Source: Haloarcula nitratireducens
GTDB lineage: Archaea > Halobacteriota > Halobacteria > Halobacteriales > Haloarculaceae
Direction of reading: 5' to 3'
DNA length: 64,000 nt
NCBI RefSeq assembly: GCF_019599505.1
Contig: NZ_RKLT01000004.1
Location: 62,001-126,000, forward strand
The notes under the pieces were generated by a model that did no database searches, was not told the origin of the DNA, and worked only from the letters and a program-made list of their open reading frames with translations. Positions 63,865 to 64,000 of the stretch are shown here, one piece after another (the stretch's first letter is position 1; every line of letters begins with the position of its first letter). Position numbers and translations under genes: made by a program.

Positions 63865-64000
63865 GTCTCCCGCTTTGGCACCGCCTCTCAAAAGGGTTCG
63901 CCGTCCCGTGGCTATCGTTCCCACGGAACGGAGTCGGTAGTGAACGGACGGATAGTCGATTCGAGGCAGATATCGCGGCGACCGTCCCGCAGACGGCGGT
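63865..64000. other. Window end, nothing recognised
   Basis: 136 bases upstream of the PhoU-TrkA-C gene have no coding pattern. A promoter for it may lie outside or be weak. Confidence 0.3.

Overview
The window is chromosomal DNA from an extremely halophilic archaeon (Halobacteria). The evidence is high GC content with strongly GC-biased third codon positions, very acidic predicted proteins, twin-arginine signal peptides on the secreted proteins, and AT-rich TATA-type promoters with short or absent leaders. Haloarchaeal families are present throughout: HalX response regulators, KaiC-like ATPases, DUF7344- and DUF7504-type regulators, and an archaeal RNase P RNA. I do not assign a species.

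Region 1 (1-6.6 kb) holds the end of a sugar-nucleotidyltransferase, a Wzx-like flippase, a TauE/SafE permease, a propeller-LamG lipoprotein and a CapA-like phosphoesterase. Region 2 (6.9-13 kb) is signalling: a Thr-rich membrane protein, a KaiC-like ATPase whose partner receiver gene carries a one-base frameshift, a set of very small overlapping genes, a histidine kinase and a PadR regulator. Region 3 (13.3-25.9 kb) is the body of a cell-surface glycan cluster: an alkaline-phosphatase-superfamily enzyme, two GT4 and one GT2 glycosyltransferases, a large polytopic membrane protein, a deacetylase, an LpxD-like acyltransferase, a secreted beta-helix protein and a DUF354 protein.

Region 4 (25.9-31.6 kb) has a translationally coupled cascade (HxlR-REC-HalX, REC, REC-kinase) divergent from a second beta-helix protein, then two membrane proteins. 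Region 5 (31.9-44 kb) carries an aminotransferase, an oxidoreductase, an acetyltransferase and a nucleotide-sugar 6-dehydrogenase. Together they match the four steps from UDP-GlcNAc to a 2,3-diacetamido uronic acid. They are followed by glmS and an asparagine-synthetase-like protein. Two near-identical DUF7344 regulators bracket this end of the cluster.

Region 6 (45-49.4 kb) is a second sensory locus with a kinase, a truncated KaiC, a HalX regulator and a DUF7504-HTH protein. Region 7 (49.7-64 kb) is mostly housekeeping: an M48 protease, a hydrolase, a KhtTU-like antiporter, uvrB, an SDR, a metzincin-type lipoprotein, rnpB, hisH flanked by long inverted repeats, an aspartoacylase-family enzyme and a PhoU/TrkA-C protein.

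The most interesting signals are the diacetamido-uronate pathway with a possible amidation enzyme, the inverted repeats around hisH, the damaged or miniaturised KaiC-linked genes, a dyad operator beside the HxlR-REC-HalX fusion, a 22-bp-periodic repeat array, and a shared CATAATAA promoter element with recurring short leader ORFs.
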